The notes under the pieces are model-generated. The model saw nothing but the letters and a program-made list of their open reading frames with translations, made no database searches and was not told where the DNA came from. A DNA stretch of 64,000 nt from Agelaius tricolor (Eukaryota > Chordata > Aves > Passeriformes > Icteridae), in NCBI GenBank assembly GCA_023055355.1, contig JALJCS010000001.1, positions 79,214,881 to 79,278,880 on the forward strand. Direction: 5' to 3'. Shown here in pieces: positions 47,301 to 59,563 of the stretch. The stretch's first letter is position 1. Each line of letters starts with the position of its first letter. A program made the translations under genes and the position numbers.

Positions 47301-50300
47301 GAGGAAGGCCATGTTTAGCCATTTTTTGCCATTTCATATATTCATTTCAAATATTCTTCCCTGAAAGCACACTGAATTAGGCTTCTCCATGAAAAGTCCA
47401 TGATGATAGTTACAGTAAAGAAGTATTTCTTATTGTTGATTATGAACCTAAACACTTCCTTTATGTGACTGCCATTAGAGGAAGAGGATTGATTTTTTAT
47501 TTGGTTCATGAGGACATTGTGAATGAATGAGAACTCCCAACACTCACTGCTCATTTGTTGAGCATTACTGTTATCGGTAATGGAAAATATTCTAGGTTTT
47601 GTGTATGCACAGTGTGCTAGACAACCATGTATACAACTTTACCATTTCTAAGCAATGATGCCTCAGATGGGTTCAATGGAATAAATCACTGTTCAGTACA
47701 GTCTCTACAGGCAAAGAAAGGGATGTAGAACAATGCAAACCCCCTGCTTTTTCAGACCAGCATCCTCATCATGATTTCATAATTACAACTTTCAGTTGTG
47801 ATAATATGCTGCTAACTTAGAACAGATATGGGAAACAAAGACATTTTTATCCAACTTACAATCAAAATTTAAATATTTTAAATTGATCACTTAAATCAAG
47901 ATTAGCAGTATTGTCATGAAAGCTACCTGAGGCTTGCTGCTTAAAGAGGTCAGCCTGAACATTGTTTTTTTGTGAATATTAACATTTTCTTATTTTGATA
48001 TCACTCCTTCCTGGAAAGGAAACTGTTAAATCCTGAGTATGTTCGTTAGAAATCTTGGAGAGCAAAATGCAGAGCTAAATGAAGCATGAATACCATCCCA
48101 AAATTGCTCTGAGGATGCACTGTTAGCCATAGATTTTAAACAGGCTTTGCTGGTTTGAGTGCAACCCTGGTTTAGGGGTTGTCTGGGGTTTTTTGGAGTG
48201 GAATTACATGAAGGTATGTAGTGGAGTAATGAAGCAAGGCATTTTAATGAATAGCTCACTGTACAGCTATTGGTCATCATTTTTTTACAGACAATGATTC
48301 TGGGATGCAGAAATCACCCAGAATGCATGATCTGTCACTGTAGAATGAAGTGGGTGTTTTCTGAGTTTATTCATATGGTCATGCTCTACACTAATAATAA
48401 TAATATTTAATGTGTCTGGGTCACTCCATTACCAAAGTGCAGGCATTATGGGCTGTAAATTGCGGCTCCAGGGCAGTGGGTGAGCTAAGAGAAGAGGTAA
48501 TGATCCAGTGTTCCTGCAGGAACTCATGGGGCGATGTACCTAAAGGCATCACCAGGACAGAAGCACAACCCATAACTGAAGGATTCTGCCAGCTGCAGCA
48601 TGTGCTCCCCCTGGCTGCTCTGTGCTCTGACATTACCCAGGGCACAAAGGAAGGAGATTTCTACCAAGGGCAGCATCCTTAACATCCCTGTCCCAGGCTC
48701 AGTGCTGCTCAGAGACTCAAAGTCTTTCACTGCAACCAAAAGGAAGTGCTGACATCTTGAAAACACAAAGAGAGAGCCAGGAAAAAAAGCTGTATTTTTC
48801 TTTTCCTTAGGACCTGGAGGAAGAGTGTAAATTATTTCAAGATTTTTATATATCTGCCAGATGGTGTTTCTTTTATTTGATTTTCGTTTTTAATGTGAAA
48901 ACTGAAATCTGTTTTGGATCATTTATAATGTTTGAATTTTCCTAAATAAAAATGTTTTGCTGCAATTGCAACCAAAATCCAATTGCATTGTTTCAAATAT
49001 TTTTAGGTGAGGAAAAATTGGTTTTAGTTGCAAGACAAAACTCATATTCTGAAGGTGTTGAACCAGGCCTAAAAAATATGGGACCATGAGACAAGTACAT
49101 CTCTGCCATCTTAGTTGAGAAAAATATTAATAAACCGTCCTCTACCCTGTAGTCACTGTTACTCTGGTCTTGACTAATAAACTAATTGCTAATTAATATT
49201 TTGCAGCAATTAAAAAATACCCAGGATTCTGGGAACAGGTCTTTCTAATAACAAAATATTAACCAAAGTCAGATGTTTAATTTACTGTAAATTAAATCAG
49301 TACCATTTCTGGTATGGACTCAAAAATTGGTTTTGATCTCCTGGTCCTAGAAGTGTGGTCTGCTCCATGTACAAGCTCATTGTGGCTCATGTACCATGGT
49401 TTCCCCTATTCATAATAATTAACTGTGGTTGTGTCAATGCAGTAATTCTGTGCCTGTGGTTGGGACACCAGAAAGATGAAGCTACATCCTAAGCAGTACA
49501 TAAATAAGCAAATGAACAAAAAAGCCTCACTTTTCTTGAATCTCAGAGTAAAAAGAGCACCAAGTTTGGATGCCTCTGTGTGCTCCACAGAGCAGATGAT
49601 GACAAATCATGCTTAAGAAAAGGCTCCACAGAGAGCTGGCCCTCGATGGGAGCCTTTGCAAATAGTTCTGTAGGAGATGCTGAGAGGGATGTGTGTTAAA
49701 CCCTTCTTCCTAGGACTGAGGAACTACATTCTGGGTGGGGACCAGAATGAAACCTGGCTATAGTTGTCCCTTCTCCAGATGGGAATTACACTGGGATTAA
49801 CCTACCTAAATCAGCTCTCAGACTAGGACTTGATTCCCTGGACATTGGCACCTAGTAACTCTTCATGAGTTTTGCCCATATCTTCAGAAGGATGTATGCC
49901 TCCCACAAGGGTTTCATCTCATCTGTGATCCCTGGAATGGCAAAAGATGTCTCAAAAAGTGATGGGTAGTTACACCTGGGTGATGAAATCCCATCCTTCT
50001 TGCTCAGTTCATGTGCCCAAACATGGGCATCTAGTGCTATTTACCTGGCCTGCTGCCACTGCTGCTGTTCCTCCAAAAAGATGGAGTTCTCTCCTATGGC
50101 CTGCATCATGTCTTCTAAGTCCATATGGATGTTGTGCATACATATTCTAGAGGATTTCCAGAGGTTTCCAGCCATTTCCATGGCTGTCCAAAATACAGAC
50201 TGGAGCCTTCTAGGTAGAGTTCTACTCAAGCATAGGACACCTAAATGAAAGTAGATGTCTGCTAGAGGTGCCTAAGTTCCCTTTGTAGTCATTGGAGGGC

Positions 50301-50439
50301 TACTCAGTGCACCCTATAGCAGGCAGGTACTAGCTGGGCATCTAAATTAGGCTTCTCTTACAGCCCTGTCCTTCCACAGACTATCAGTGAAGTTAGACTC
50401 TTCCAGCACAAATAGACACCTTGGTGTAGACACTTAAGA
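44301..50439. other. Noncoding AT-rich unique sequence
   Basis: No gene or clear mobile element was seen. There is a spaced 17-bp direct repeat at 45906-45952, an A12 run at 46500-46511 and a short (AAT)n near 48390. The open frames around 48410-48766 overlap on both strands and show no domain. Confidence 0.5.
45906..45952. repeat. 17-bp direct repeat, 30-bp period
   Basis: ggaaattagaaggatct occurs exactly at 45906-45922 and 45936-45952. This is a simple local duplication whose intervening bases have no match. Confidence 0.9.
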
Positions 50440-50515
50440 TATCTTAAGATGAAGGCAAAATCTTCTGCTGACAGCTAAAAACTCTAACCATTAGGCCATC
50501 AACTGCTCTGGTTAT
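50440..50515 (-). mobile_element. tRNA-derived SINE-like head
   Basis: On the minus strand the block reads gcagttgatggcctaatgg then ttagag, close to a Pol III A-box (TGGCnnARTGG). It is followed by 'gtcagcagaagattttgcc' and a degenerate B-box-like 'gccttcatctt' near 50447-50457. The order matches the 'gatggcctagtggttagagc...gaagacctgggttcaa' heads of tRNA-derived SINEs known from reptiles and other amniotes. The sequence beyond it (about 50240-50440) carries 'ggtgcctaagt' and 'gggcatctaaatta' phrases that also look like old repeat. A functional tRNA is excluded because no acceptor stem or anticodon arm forms. Confidence 0.4.
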
Positions 50516-53500
50516 TGGGGTAAACCAGGATTGGGACAAGAGGTTTTAATCCCCCCTTTAGAAGTAAACTCATTTTACAGTGGATGATTATAAATATATC
50601 ATTGTACAATTGAGAGATAAATAGAGATTTGTACTCAAGCTCAAAGAGTGGTTCAGGAGGCTCTTGAGGTAAAAAAAAAGATCATATATTCCTGCCTAAA
50701 AGGAAAAAACAATGCCAGGGTCCTTAGCTTCAGGAGCTGTAGATTGTTCTGGCACAGTTAAACACAATTGTCAAGCAGGAATAATAGACTAGAGAGAACA
50801 GAAATATTAAAATTAGTCAAGCAATTCAAAATATCTAAGGACTCACTTCTTCAAATTATCAGGACAAGTTAATTGCCCCTGCTGAGTTTTTAAATTATAT
50901 TTTTCTACAAGGAAAGAAGTAAGCCAGTTTTAATTGGACCACTTTAGTGGTAGTGGTTTTGTTTGTTTATTTGTTTTAAGTTAGGCTACAGATTCTTGTC
51001 AGCTGCTCCTAGGAGCAAAAGAGAAATGTTGCCTGCTTAACATCTGCTGTCAGATTTTGTTGCCTCTGCTATCAGAAATGAATGCAGAAGACCAATTCAA
51101 GTTCCTGTCAGCTGTGATGTCTTTTGGACATGTTTCAATCAAGCAGCAGGCTTTTCTTTACACTTAAAGAATCATTAGAACAGCTAAAGTCTTAGGGAAA
51201 ACACATTTTGATTGCAATTATAAACTAATGTCTAATTCATTTAAATTATCATGTATTAAGTAAATATTTGAGCTACTTTGAGATCTATCACACATAATTG
51301 TAGCTCTGTCTTGAGTATTTCTCCCTCCTCCAAACTCTAATCAATAGCAAGCAAAACATCTTTTTAAGTTAGTGCTGCAGCAATCTGATATGCCAGTGCA
51401 CATGCCCAAAAATACTCACTAATGGTTATCTGATATTTCTCATGTTAACTATTGATGGTTCTGACATCTCACAGTGAACTTGGTGGAAGTTAATGATAAG
51501 CTGGAATATCCCTCAGAGGATTCATTTCCATCTGATGTTTCAGCTCAGCTTAGATTCTGCTGATTCTATGCCTAGACAAATCTTAAGATGCCCCTGGGCC
51601 TGCTGTGTATGGCACAGAGTGTTGCAATGTGAATTGGCTTCATGTCAGACAATTGCTTCAACAACCTGAAATCCATCACAGCAATGAGTAGGAATGATTC
51701 AGCCTTGATGTTTGAGAAAAGACTGTTCAGGCTCCTGGGTGAATCACCTTTTTCCTATCCAAGAACTCATCAACAACTGCAAATTTCTCATTTTCCACAC
51801 AGAAAGAAACAAAATGTTATGACACCTATGCTAGTAATGTAATTACAACATTTGGTGTTCTCCCAAGGACTCTATTTCTAGAGCCAAGTGATTAGACAAG
51901 TATCTCAGTTTTCAGTCTCTTTCACAGAGGCTTCCAGGAGATATCTTAGAAATGTTATGTTATTCCTGCAGGCTCACAAACCAAAGGCAAGGAAGAGTAG
52001 TTAATAATGCTTCCTCATTTCTAAAGCTCACTATTTTAAGACAGGTACATGCCTTGAATTGGTCTATCTTTTGATATTGCTCAGCTATACTAGTTTCAAC
52101 TCTAATGTTGATGTTAGTGTCCATTTCTCACTTCTGCAAAGGGAATCTTCCTACTGTAGGATAACACTTTCTGAGCTAAAAATCTCTAGTGCTGCCTCAT
52201 TTGATATCAATTAATCTATTACATCTGAAGTAGTCAACTGAAGTTATTTTCTGGTTGAGCAGTGTCCAGCTGACCCCATCACAATGGTGGTGCCATGTTA
52301 TTTTCTTTTTAACTGATGTCCAAGATTTTTAATCTACTTCAAGCAGAAGATGTGTGTCAGACCTTGCCTACCAGGTTTACCAGGAAAGAATGAAAAAAGT
52401 AGTTGCATAGACTGGAAAGGAGGGTGAATAGTCTCAGAACAACTGTGTTCAAACAAAGAAAAGCAGCTGCAAAGAGGAAGGAGTATTCTTTTCTCTGTGT
52501 CCAGGGACAGGAAAGAAAACAGCATCATGAGCTTAAAGACAGTGCAAAGGAGAAGCAAGACAAAAATTATGAGCCTGGTGTAATGGACAGCCTGGGAATG
52601 CTGAGAGGCATCTTTAGAAACAGGTCACATTAATAACTCACAAGAGTCAAACGTGTGGGTGATCTAGGCCTGGGAGGCTGGAATATACAGTTTCCTGAAA
52701 TACTTTCTGCCCTAATTCTCTGTGACTTTATGCAAAAGCTGCCTATGAGCTGCACCTGTTAAGTGGGGCATGTCCCAGGTATGTCAGTAGAAGTGTTGGG
52801 GGTGCATGTGAGGGTTGTGCTGGTTGAGCAGCCCTCAGATACAACAACCCTACTTTTTGCAAGCCTAGACTGAGATCTCTGCAGCTTGTGACAATAATAT
52901 ACTAAACTAAACCAAAATATTCAAACATTAAACTGAATTTGGATGCCCTCCATGATGTTCAGGGAAACCAATCCAGTAAAAAGCTACTTATGTGTCATCT
53001 ACCACAATGGCCAATTTTTATGTACATGACAAATAGGATGTATGTGTATTAAGCCCTACAATTTCTACCAAGTTTTTGTATAAATACTGGTACATCAGAA
53101 AATAATTTCCCTCTCAAATTGCCTGTTACAGGCAGTGCTAGGTGAAAGGAAATACAACAACAACAAAAGAGAGAGATTTAAAGTTTTTTTGATTTCAGAC
53201 CTGCCTCAGCACTGAGGCACTTCAGTCTTAGACATGAGAAGTTTTCAATTCCGTGTGGGAAGGATGGGGTAGAGGAAGGCCATGTGCTATCCTCACACTT
53301 GACAGTCTCTTTCAGAAGAGAAAGCAGGAGGATGCTGCTATGGGTATGTGTCAGGAGCAGTCAGGTGCTGTCAGGGTGCTAGGGGTCCCTGACTAGCAGA
53401 CATGGACCCTGCAGGATCTGGCTGCTGCTCTGCCCTGCTCCTCCTCCAGCTCCCAGCTGCTCCCAGCAGGAACCATGCTGGGCACAGAGCTGCACAGCAC

Positions 53501-53722
53501 ATACAGAGCCACACTGCCTCAACAGAAGAGTCTGCAACTTCAGTGGCCTCAGGTTGAAAGCTTCTGTTTAGTTAGTCCCATTTTTTTATTAGGCTTATCA
53601 TCTTCTTCACACAGATCTTAAAAATTGTGGATCTATATCTACATCACTGCCCTGGCAGGCTTTAAGAGCTCAAATCCACAGTCTGTTCAGCTCATCCATT
53701 ACAAAGAGCTAACACTGACACG

Positions 53723-53760
53723 TTTTTTTATTAGTTTTTTTGTTTTTTTGGTTTTTTCTT
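53723..53760. repeat. T-rich low-complexity tract
   Basis: Runs of T separated by single A or G bases (tttttttgttttttttggtt-like pattern). Confidence 0.85.
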
Positions 53761-54911
53761 ATTCTAGCCAATTGTCTGTCTTTAAATTGTGATGAGTAAA
53801 ACAGGAGATCTCTTTTCAGGATGATGGGGAGACCTCCAGAATTTTCCTCAGAGAAATAAAGCAAGTCTCTGCTAATTCCTTGAAGATGGACAAAGCAGCA
53901 AAACAAAGAGGACTTCTCTTTCTGGTGTGGGAGCACTTTCATTTTCTGAGAAGTGGAATCCAGCGAGCCTTCCATTTGATTCACATTTTTAAAAGATGGA
54001 TTATCTTGTTCTCATTGGGATTATGGTCTCCAAGGTCCTGTAGCATTGGAGTGGCAGGGTAGGTTGTAGGAAGCAGCCAAAACAAACTTTTAAGACAAAC
54101 TCATTTGTAACCTTAGCTATGAAGAATCACTCCTTAATAATGTTAAAAACAAAATCAGTGCCAGTGAGTGGAAAAGGAGAGGATAAATACTGTACATGCT
54201 GGAGATCTATGTCTTTCTGCTCTACTGACTCATAGCTTAGACATCGAACTAGTCAGGTGACATTACCGCAGTGATAAATCTGATCTGTATCTACAGGAGA
54301 GGGGTCCTGAGCCAACCCTTTGTTGAATTCTGAGGAAATCATTGCCATATGTGAATATTTTTAGTGGTGCCTTCTGACAAAATACATATTTTCCATTCTT
54401 TATTGAGCTGTTTATCTAGACTAGAATTATGATAAACTTCTTGAATGGTTCATTTTCCCAAGATTTGTATGGAACAAATTAAAAATAGGTTTCCATAACA
54501 AAAATTACTTAGTGGTAGAGCTATGAGATCTCCCTCTCCTCTTCCTCTCAGATGAGCTTCACAGCCAGACAGATGTGAACAGCCCCATTTGTGGCTTCCC
54601 AGAACTCAGCTGCACATGCCAAAGGCGGTGCCACTCCTCCAGAGGCTGCACGTGGCCAGGCTCTGCCATTGAGAGGCTCTAAACCACCACTGAAGTTTGG
54701 TGAATGCAGCAGGATACCATATATTTGCTTTTTCCATTCCTTTTAAGGTGTTTTACTTCTCAGTGAACAAGGGAATAAGGATCTGACTCCTAAAAGAGAC
54801 ACTGAAGACTGGGGATGGCATTTGGTTTGTATCTGCATGCCTATATAGTCTTAGTCAGATTGCTTGAGCACAAGCATTAGAGAGAGTCTAATTGACTTCT
54901 AAGACAATTTT

Positions 54912-54935
54912 TTCATGTCCAATAATGGACATGAA
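54912..54935. repeat. Perfect hairpin, 10-bp stem, 4-base loop
   Basis: ttcatgtcca, the loop ataa and tggacatgaa form a perfect inverted repeat. It is too small for a microRNA precursor and has no T-run after it. Probably incidental. Confidence 0.5.
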
Positions 54936-55113
54936 CCTACATAAGAGGTCCATTTGTGCTTCAGCAGTATATCTATCCTTTCATCCCAGCTAAGATTGCC
55001 TAACATTTCATTCTGTATAACCAGGTTTTTATTTGAAGTTTGGAGAAACCTTTTGAGATTTCACACTTGTCATCTCTCATGCTACCTTATTTTTTAAAAA
55101 ATTGCTAAGACTT

Positions 55114-55143
55114 AAAAAAAAAAAAGAAAAAAAAAGAAAAAAA
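55114..55143. repeat. A-rich tract with interspersed G
   Basis: Thirty bases of A broken by two single G's. No retroposon body was recognised next to it. Confidence 0.9.
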
Positions 55144-55782
55144 CCTGCTAAACATTTTAAAAAATGTTGCTGAAAAGCTTTGGAATTCTGTGTTTTGCAG
55201 GAGCCCTGTGTGGTGGAAGACTGTGGCTTTTGTTAAGGATAAACCTCATTTACTCATTTTTATTCTCTGTGAAATACATGCGCACCCTAAAAATGTGCAG
55301 GTCTTTGACAAGTAGTAGTTTGCACATACTTCATAAAGACTTGCCAGAATTTAACAGCCAGAATCCCCAGGCAGTCTGTCTTCACTGAGCATGTCCCAGC
55401 TCCTTACAGTTTCTGTATATGCTGAATCATATGTGCTTCACAGCCATTGGAAAAAGAATTTTTTATTTAAATATTATTGTGCAGAATTGGTTATAGGAAT
55501 GAAGTCAGTTTTCCTCTGTAATGGCTGTCCCCGAATGTCTGGAGCTGGAGCAGTCCTGGGCACTGGATGTGGCCCCAGGGAACTGATATCTTTTGTACTC
55601 TCAGCCCACCCACTGCTGAAACAGAGCATTGCAGAGAAGGGAGATATCTGCCTCCTCTTGGACAAGAAGAGAACAAAAGCTGTCAGGAAAAGAAAGTATG
55701 TAGAAAAATGTGACTTCTGAAGGAGAACTCTAGGTCTAGGTGTTGTCAAGGAATAGAGACTGGGGATAATCCATGGAAATAC

Positions 55783-56090
55783 AGAATCATAGAATAGTTT
55801 GGGTTGGACAGGACCTTTATAGGCCAGCCAGTCCAAGCCCCCTGCAATGAGCAGGGGCATCTTCAACTAGGTTGGGTTGCTCAGAGCCCTGTCCCACCTG
55901 ACCTTGAATGTTTCCAAGGATAAGCGATCTACAGAGAAGTTTCTCTGGGTATCTCTCTCATTAAAAAACCACTCTACTAGTGACTAGTGTCTAGTCTGAA
56001 TCTGCCTTCATTTAGTTTAAAATCATTACCCTTTATCCTATTGCTGCATGCCCCACTAAAAATTCTGTCCTCAAGTCTATTTTGGGAAGA
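55783..56090 (-). mobile_element. CR1 retroposon 3' fragment
   Basis: The block begins 'cagaatcatagaatagtttg' on the plus strand and continues 'ggttggacaggaccttta' and 'aggttgggttgctcagagcc', all antisense CR1 3' sequence. It fades out near 56090 after 'aatcattaccctttatcct'. It is 5'-truncated. The minus-strand open frame that runs through it and on to 56441 is partly CR1 3' sequence and not a gene. Confidence 0.9.
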
Positions 56091-57866
56091 ATCCAGCACA
56101 ATGGGAAGCCTGGAAGAGGAATAGGGGCTGGAGCCTAGGAGCTGTAAGGTGAGCCATAGGTCCAAGCAGTGGCCACAGTCATGCTGAGGAAAGAGATGGG
56201 ACTGCTTGTGTGCAAAGAAACTGCTCAGGGGTCCACAGGGTGGGAGGAGCAGCCCATTGCATCCAAAACTGGATGCCAGTGCAGAGGAGTGAAGGTCAAG
56301 GAAAGAAGTCTGAGGGATGACCAACGCTGAATGAATATTTGGTGAGGGAAATCTTTTGGGAAAGGGAAAGATACGAATCCCCACATGGGACACACCTGAA
56401 TTTTCTGAGATTTCCATGTTGTTAAGCGAGGAGCTGGGCATGGGACTGTAACAGGACTGGAATAGTACTAAAACAAGTTACAACAAGAGTTCTGCTTAAA
56501 GAGCAGAAATATAAACACAACCATCCTCAGATCTGCAAACTCAGCTCAAAATCTTTCCATTCAGCCCCTTTCCTGACTATGTCTCATCCCCTGCTAGTAT
56601 ACATGTGTGAAATTTGCAGCATCCATGTTACATCTAGCAGCCAAGTTCATTCTCATGCAGGTAAGCATTGAGCTACCTCCATGGGATAGCACAAATGCAC
56701 TGCTGGGAAGAGGACATCAGCTCCAACCTCTTGAATATGAACAGCATCTGATCTTCTTTACTTCCCAAAACTTGAGGAAAAGATCATGAGACTGGTCCTC
56801 CATTGGTTGTGGCGTACAGTCTGTATCCTCACCTCTCCAGGAAACATCTGCCCTGTCCCAAGCTTTGGAAGTGCCAAAGACCCTGTAAGGTAAAGGCCAA
56901 GGTGCTGGCATGGAATTGAGGGGACTCAACTCTCTAATATGCTCTCTAGACCAAGGAAAAAGCAGGAGGGCCGGAAAAAGCTTGGTTGGTTGTAACAGGG
57001 AAGTCCATGAAGGAACTGAAATCCATATCTGTGCAATGGGAAGATCAATCTTCTTCTTTGTGGCTGAAAATAACAATTAAAAGATTTTGCAGTTTAAAGG
57101 ATTTGCAGTTCCTCATATGATCTTTGTGTCAGAGGCAGGGATGAAATCCAATTCTCCTGAGTGACATCCACCTACCTCAGCCACCAGACAATTCTCTCTC
57201 TCCCTGCTCTCCCCTGCCTCATTCATCTCACATCTTCCAAATTGTGCAACAAATGAGTCAGGGGATTTAACAGACAACAGATGCCTTCACAGCACAAGTC
57301 TGATTCACCCCCCTGGCAAAGTGGGAAAAATCATATGTAACTATTTAATTCAATATTGTAACCTAAGAAAGTGAATGGAAAACCACAGATGACATTAATT
57401 CTGGTATGTTGTTATTTTTTAAATCTCTGCATCTGCAGCCCTAGAAATGTTCATTTAAGGGTTGTTAGATATTGGGTGGGATATTTGGTTTCATTTTGTT
57501 TTCTGGTACAATCTATCTTAGGCTGCACCACATGAAATCAGTTTTATATTCCCAGGGCAACAAGAGCACTAAGATTCACTTGGATTTATCTTTTCTGATT
57601 CACTGGAGTAAAAATATGAAACTAATAATTTATTGTAGCTCTATCCAAAAAGATAGTCATATCCAAATGAAAATATATCCAAAATACCTAGATTCTTCTT
57701 TGTACTTCTACATGAGCTTGGTGTGCTTGTACTCTTTCTGTATAAAAAATTGCATCTTTTTCTGATACATGGTTTTACAGGAGTCCTAATCCTCGAGGCC
57801 TTTGGAGAGCTGCAGTCTGGTCTGATGGCAAATGTGATGCACAACACATGGAACAGTTCTGAAAGT

Positions 57867-57913
57867 ACACAGACACACACACAGACACACAGACACACAG
57901 AGACACACACACA
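57867..57913. repeat. Interrupted (CA)n microsatellite
   Basis: A CA repeat of about 47 bases, broken by G at several places (acacagacacacacacagac pattern). Interruptions usually make such arrays less variable than perfect ones. Confidence 0.95.
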
Positions 57914-59529
57914 AAGAGGATGAAATGCTCCAAATGAGTCACTGATTTTCACTATTCATTCCACGGGCTGCAAACATTTGCCATGGAATATAATAATGCA
58001 TTAGATTCCCAGCAGAAATTTGTCCGCAAAGGAAGAAAAACAAAGTCCTCTGCAGAGTACATCACACCAAAGCTGTCAGCCATACAAGGGTTCATAGAAC
58101 TGGCACATTCAGATCAGATGAGTGTTCATTTTCATACACCCCTAATCCTCTTTTGTTCTAGTGTGCTATTATTTGACAGGGAATCTTCATTCTCATTATC
58201 TTCTCTTTCACACTCCTGACACAATCCAGAGAAATGAAGAGGGTCTGCATAGCACTAGAAAATAATATCAGCAGACATTTCCTTCCTGACTACAGATATT
58301 CTTGCTGGATTTGATGATGAGCTATGAAGATTTTTTCAAGTATGAGTGACAAGGCTATGATTTCTAAGCAAATTCTTAAAACATCTCTAATTTACAGATC
58401 TCTCCCAATACTCTCCATATTTCAATTGTTTGGCAATAGAGAATTTTTCATTAAATAAACATGAAGGAAATTGAAATACTGTGCCCTACATTATATGCTT
58501 AGGCTTCTTAAAGCTTCTTCAACTGCTAGTTGCTGAAGAAAGGAGACTGGGAAAGGTCTATATCGACAAGATTAGCCTCAGCTTTAGCGAGTGGCTCCCA
58601 CACTGTGCCTGACCCACTGAAACAATGGCTGATTTGAATGCAAAGTGCCATCAACGAGTTTGCAAAGACATCCCAGATCACAGCACAATAAGCACATCTT
58701 CTCACCCCCTAAGATCTTGTCCACTCTTTGATTATGAAGGGCACAGAGGAGTCAATTCTAGCATTTTTAAACCTGATCTTCCAGTTTTGTATGTCCCTGT
58801 TAGTAATCTAGAAGACCACTCAAAGCCAAAAGCTGACTCACACAGTTCGCTCCCTCATTGCAATGCTGGAGTCCTAAGTGCCTGATCCAATAGTACAGCC
58901 AGAAGATTCTGAGCTAGGAGAGGACTCATGAACACTCCTGCCTGACTTTCCCTGCCTGGAGGACCTGCCAGCTCTCCCAGACAAGCCAGCTCAGAGGCAT
59001 GTGCAGGCCAGACTGAGGAGTCCTCTCACACCCGGAGCTCATCCAACAGTACTAAACATTGAGTGTGAGCACCTGAGATAGGCTTCACCTCTGAATTACC
59101 TTCTGGAGAGATTTTCTTACCTGAGAACAAAGAGAGATTGAGAGATTTCCCAAGTAATTCTTACTTGACTTTGTGAATACCACATCCTTTCCACTCATTG
59201 TTATTTACAAGTGAGGAGAGCTTTTAGCACAGAAACCAAGGCAGATTCAGACACTGTTAAGGACTCTAAACAAAGGCTGGAACTTCAACATCTCCTTAAG
59301 TATCACTTTATGGGTCTTCAGACTCAAACAGATCTTTTTGTCTATTGTGGAGTGTTTTATTAACTCCAACAAACTGCTGTACACTGTTGTTTAGTTCTGA
59401 TGGAAATATGAATAAATTGCCATAAATACAGTGCTGCTAAAAAAGGCCCATTCTTTCATACATATTCCCCTCATTATAGAAAATGAAATATCAAGGAAAC
59501 ATTGAGTCAAGAGCAGAAAAGGATTAAGA

Positions 59530-59563
59530 TACAATTTCTAGCAAATTTCTACAATTTCTAGCA
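59530..59563. repeat. 14-bp direct repeat, 20-bp period
   Basis: tacaatttctagca occurs exactly at 59530-59543 and 59550-59563. Confidence 0.9.

Larger units (their letters stand above)
50516..55782. other. Noncoding unique sequence
   Basis: No gene was recognised. Simple tracts lie at 53723-53760 (T-rich) and 55114-55143 (A-rich), and a hairpin at 54912-54935. The part at about 53330-53520 is GC-richer than its surroundings but has no long open frame. Confidence 0.5.

Noticed and set aside
55977..56441. 154-codon minus-strand open frame
   Set aside because: Its end is CR1 3' sequence and the rest shows no recognisable domain.
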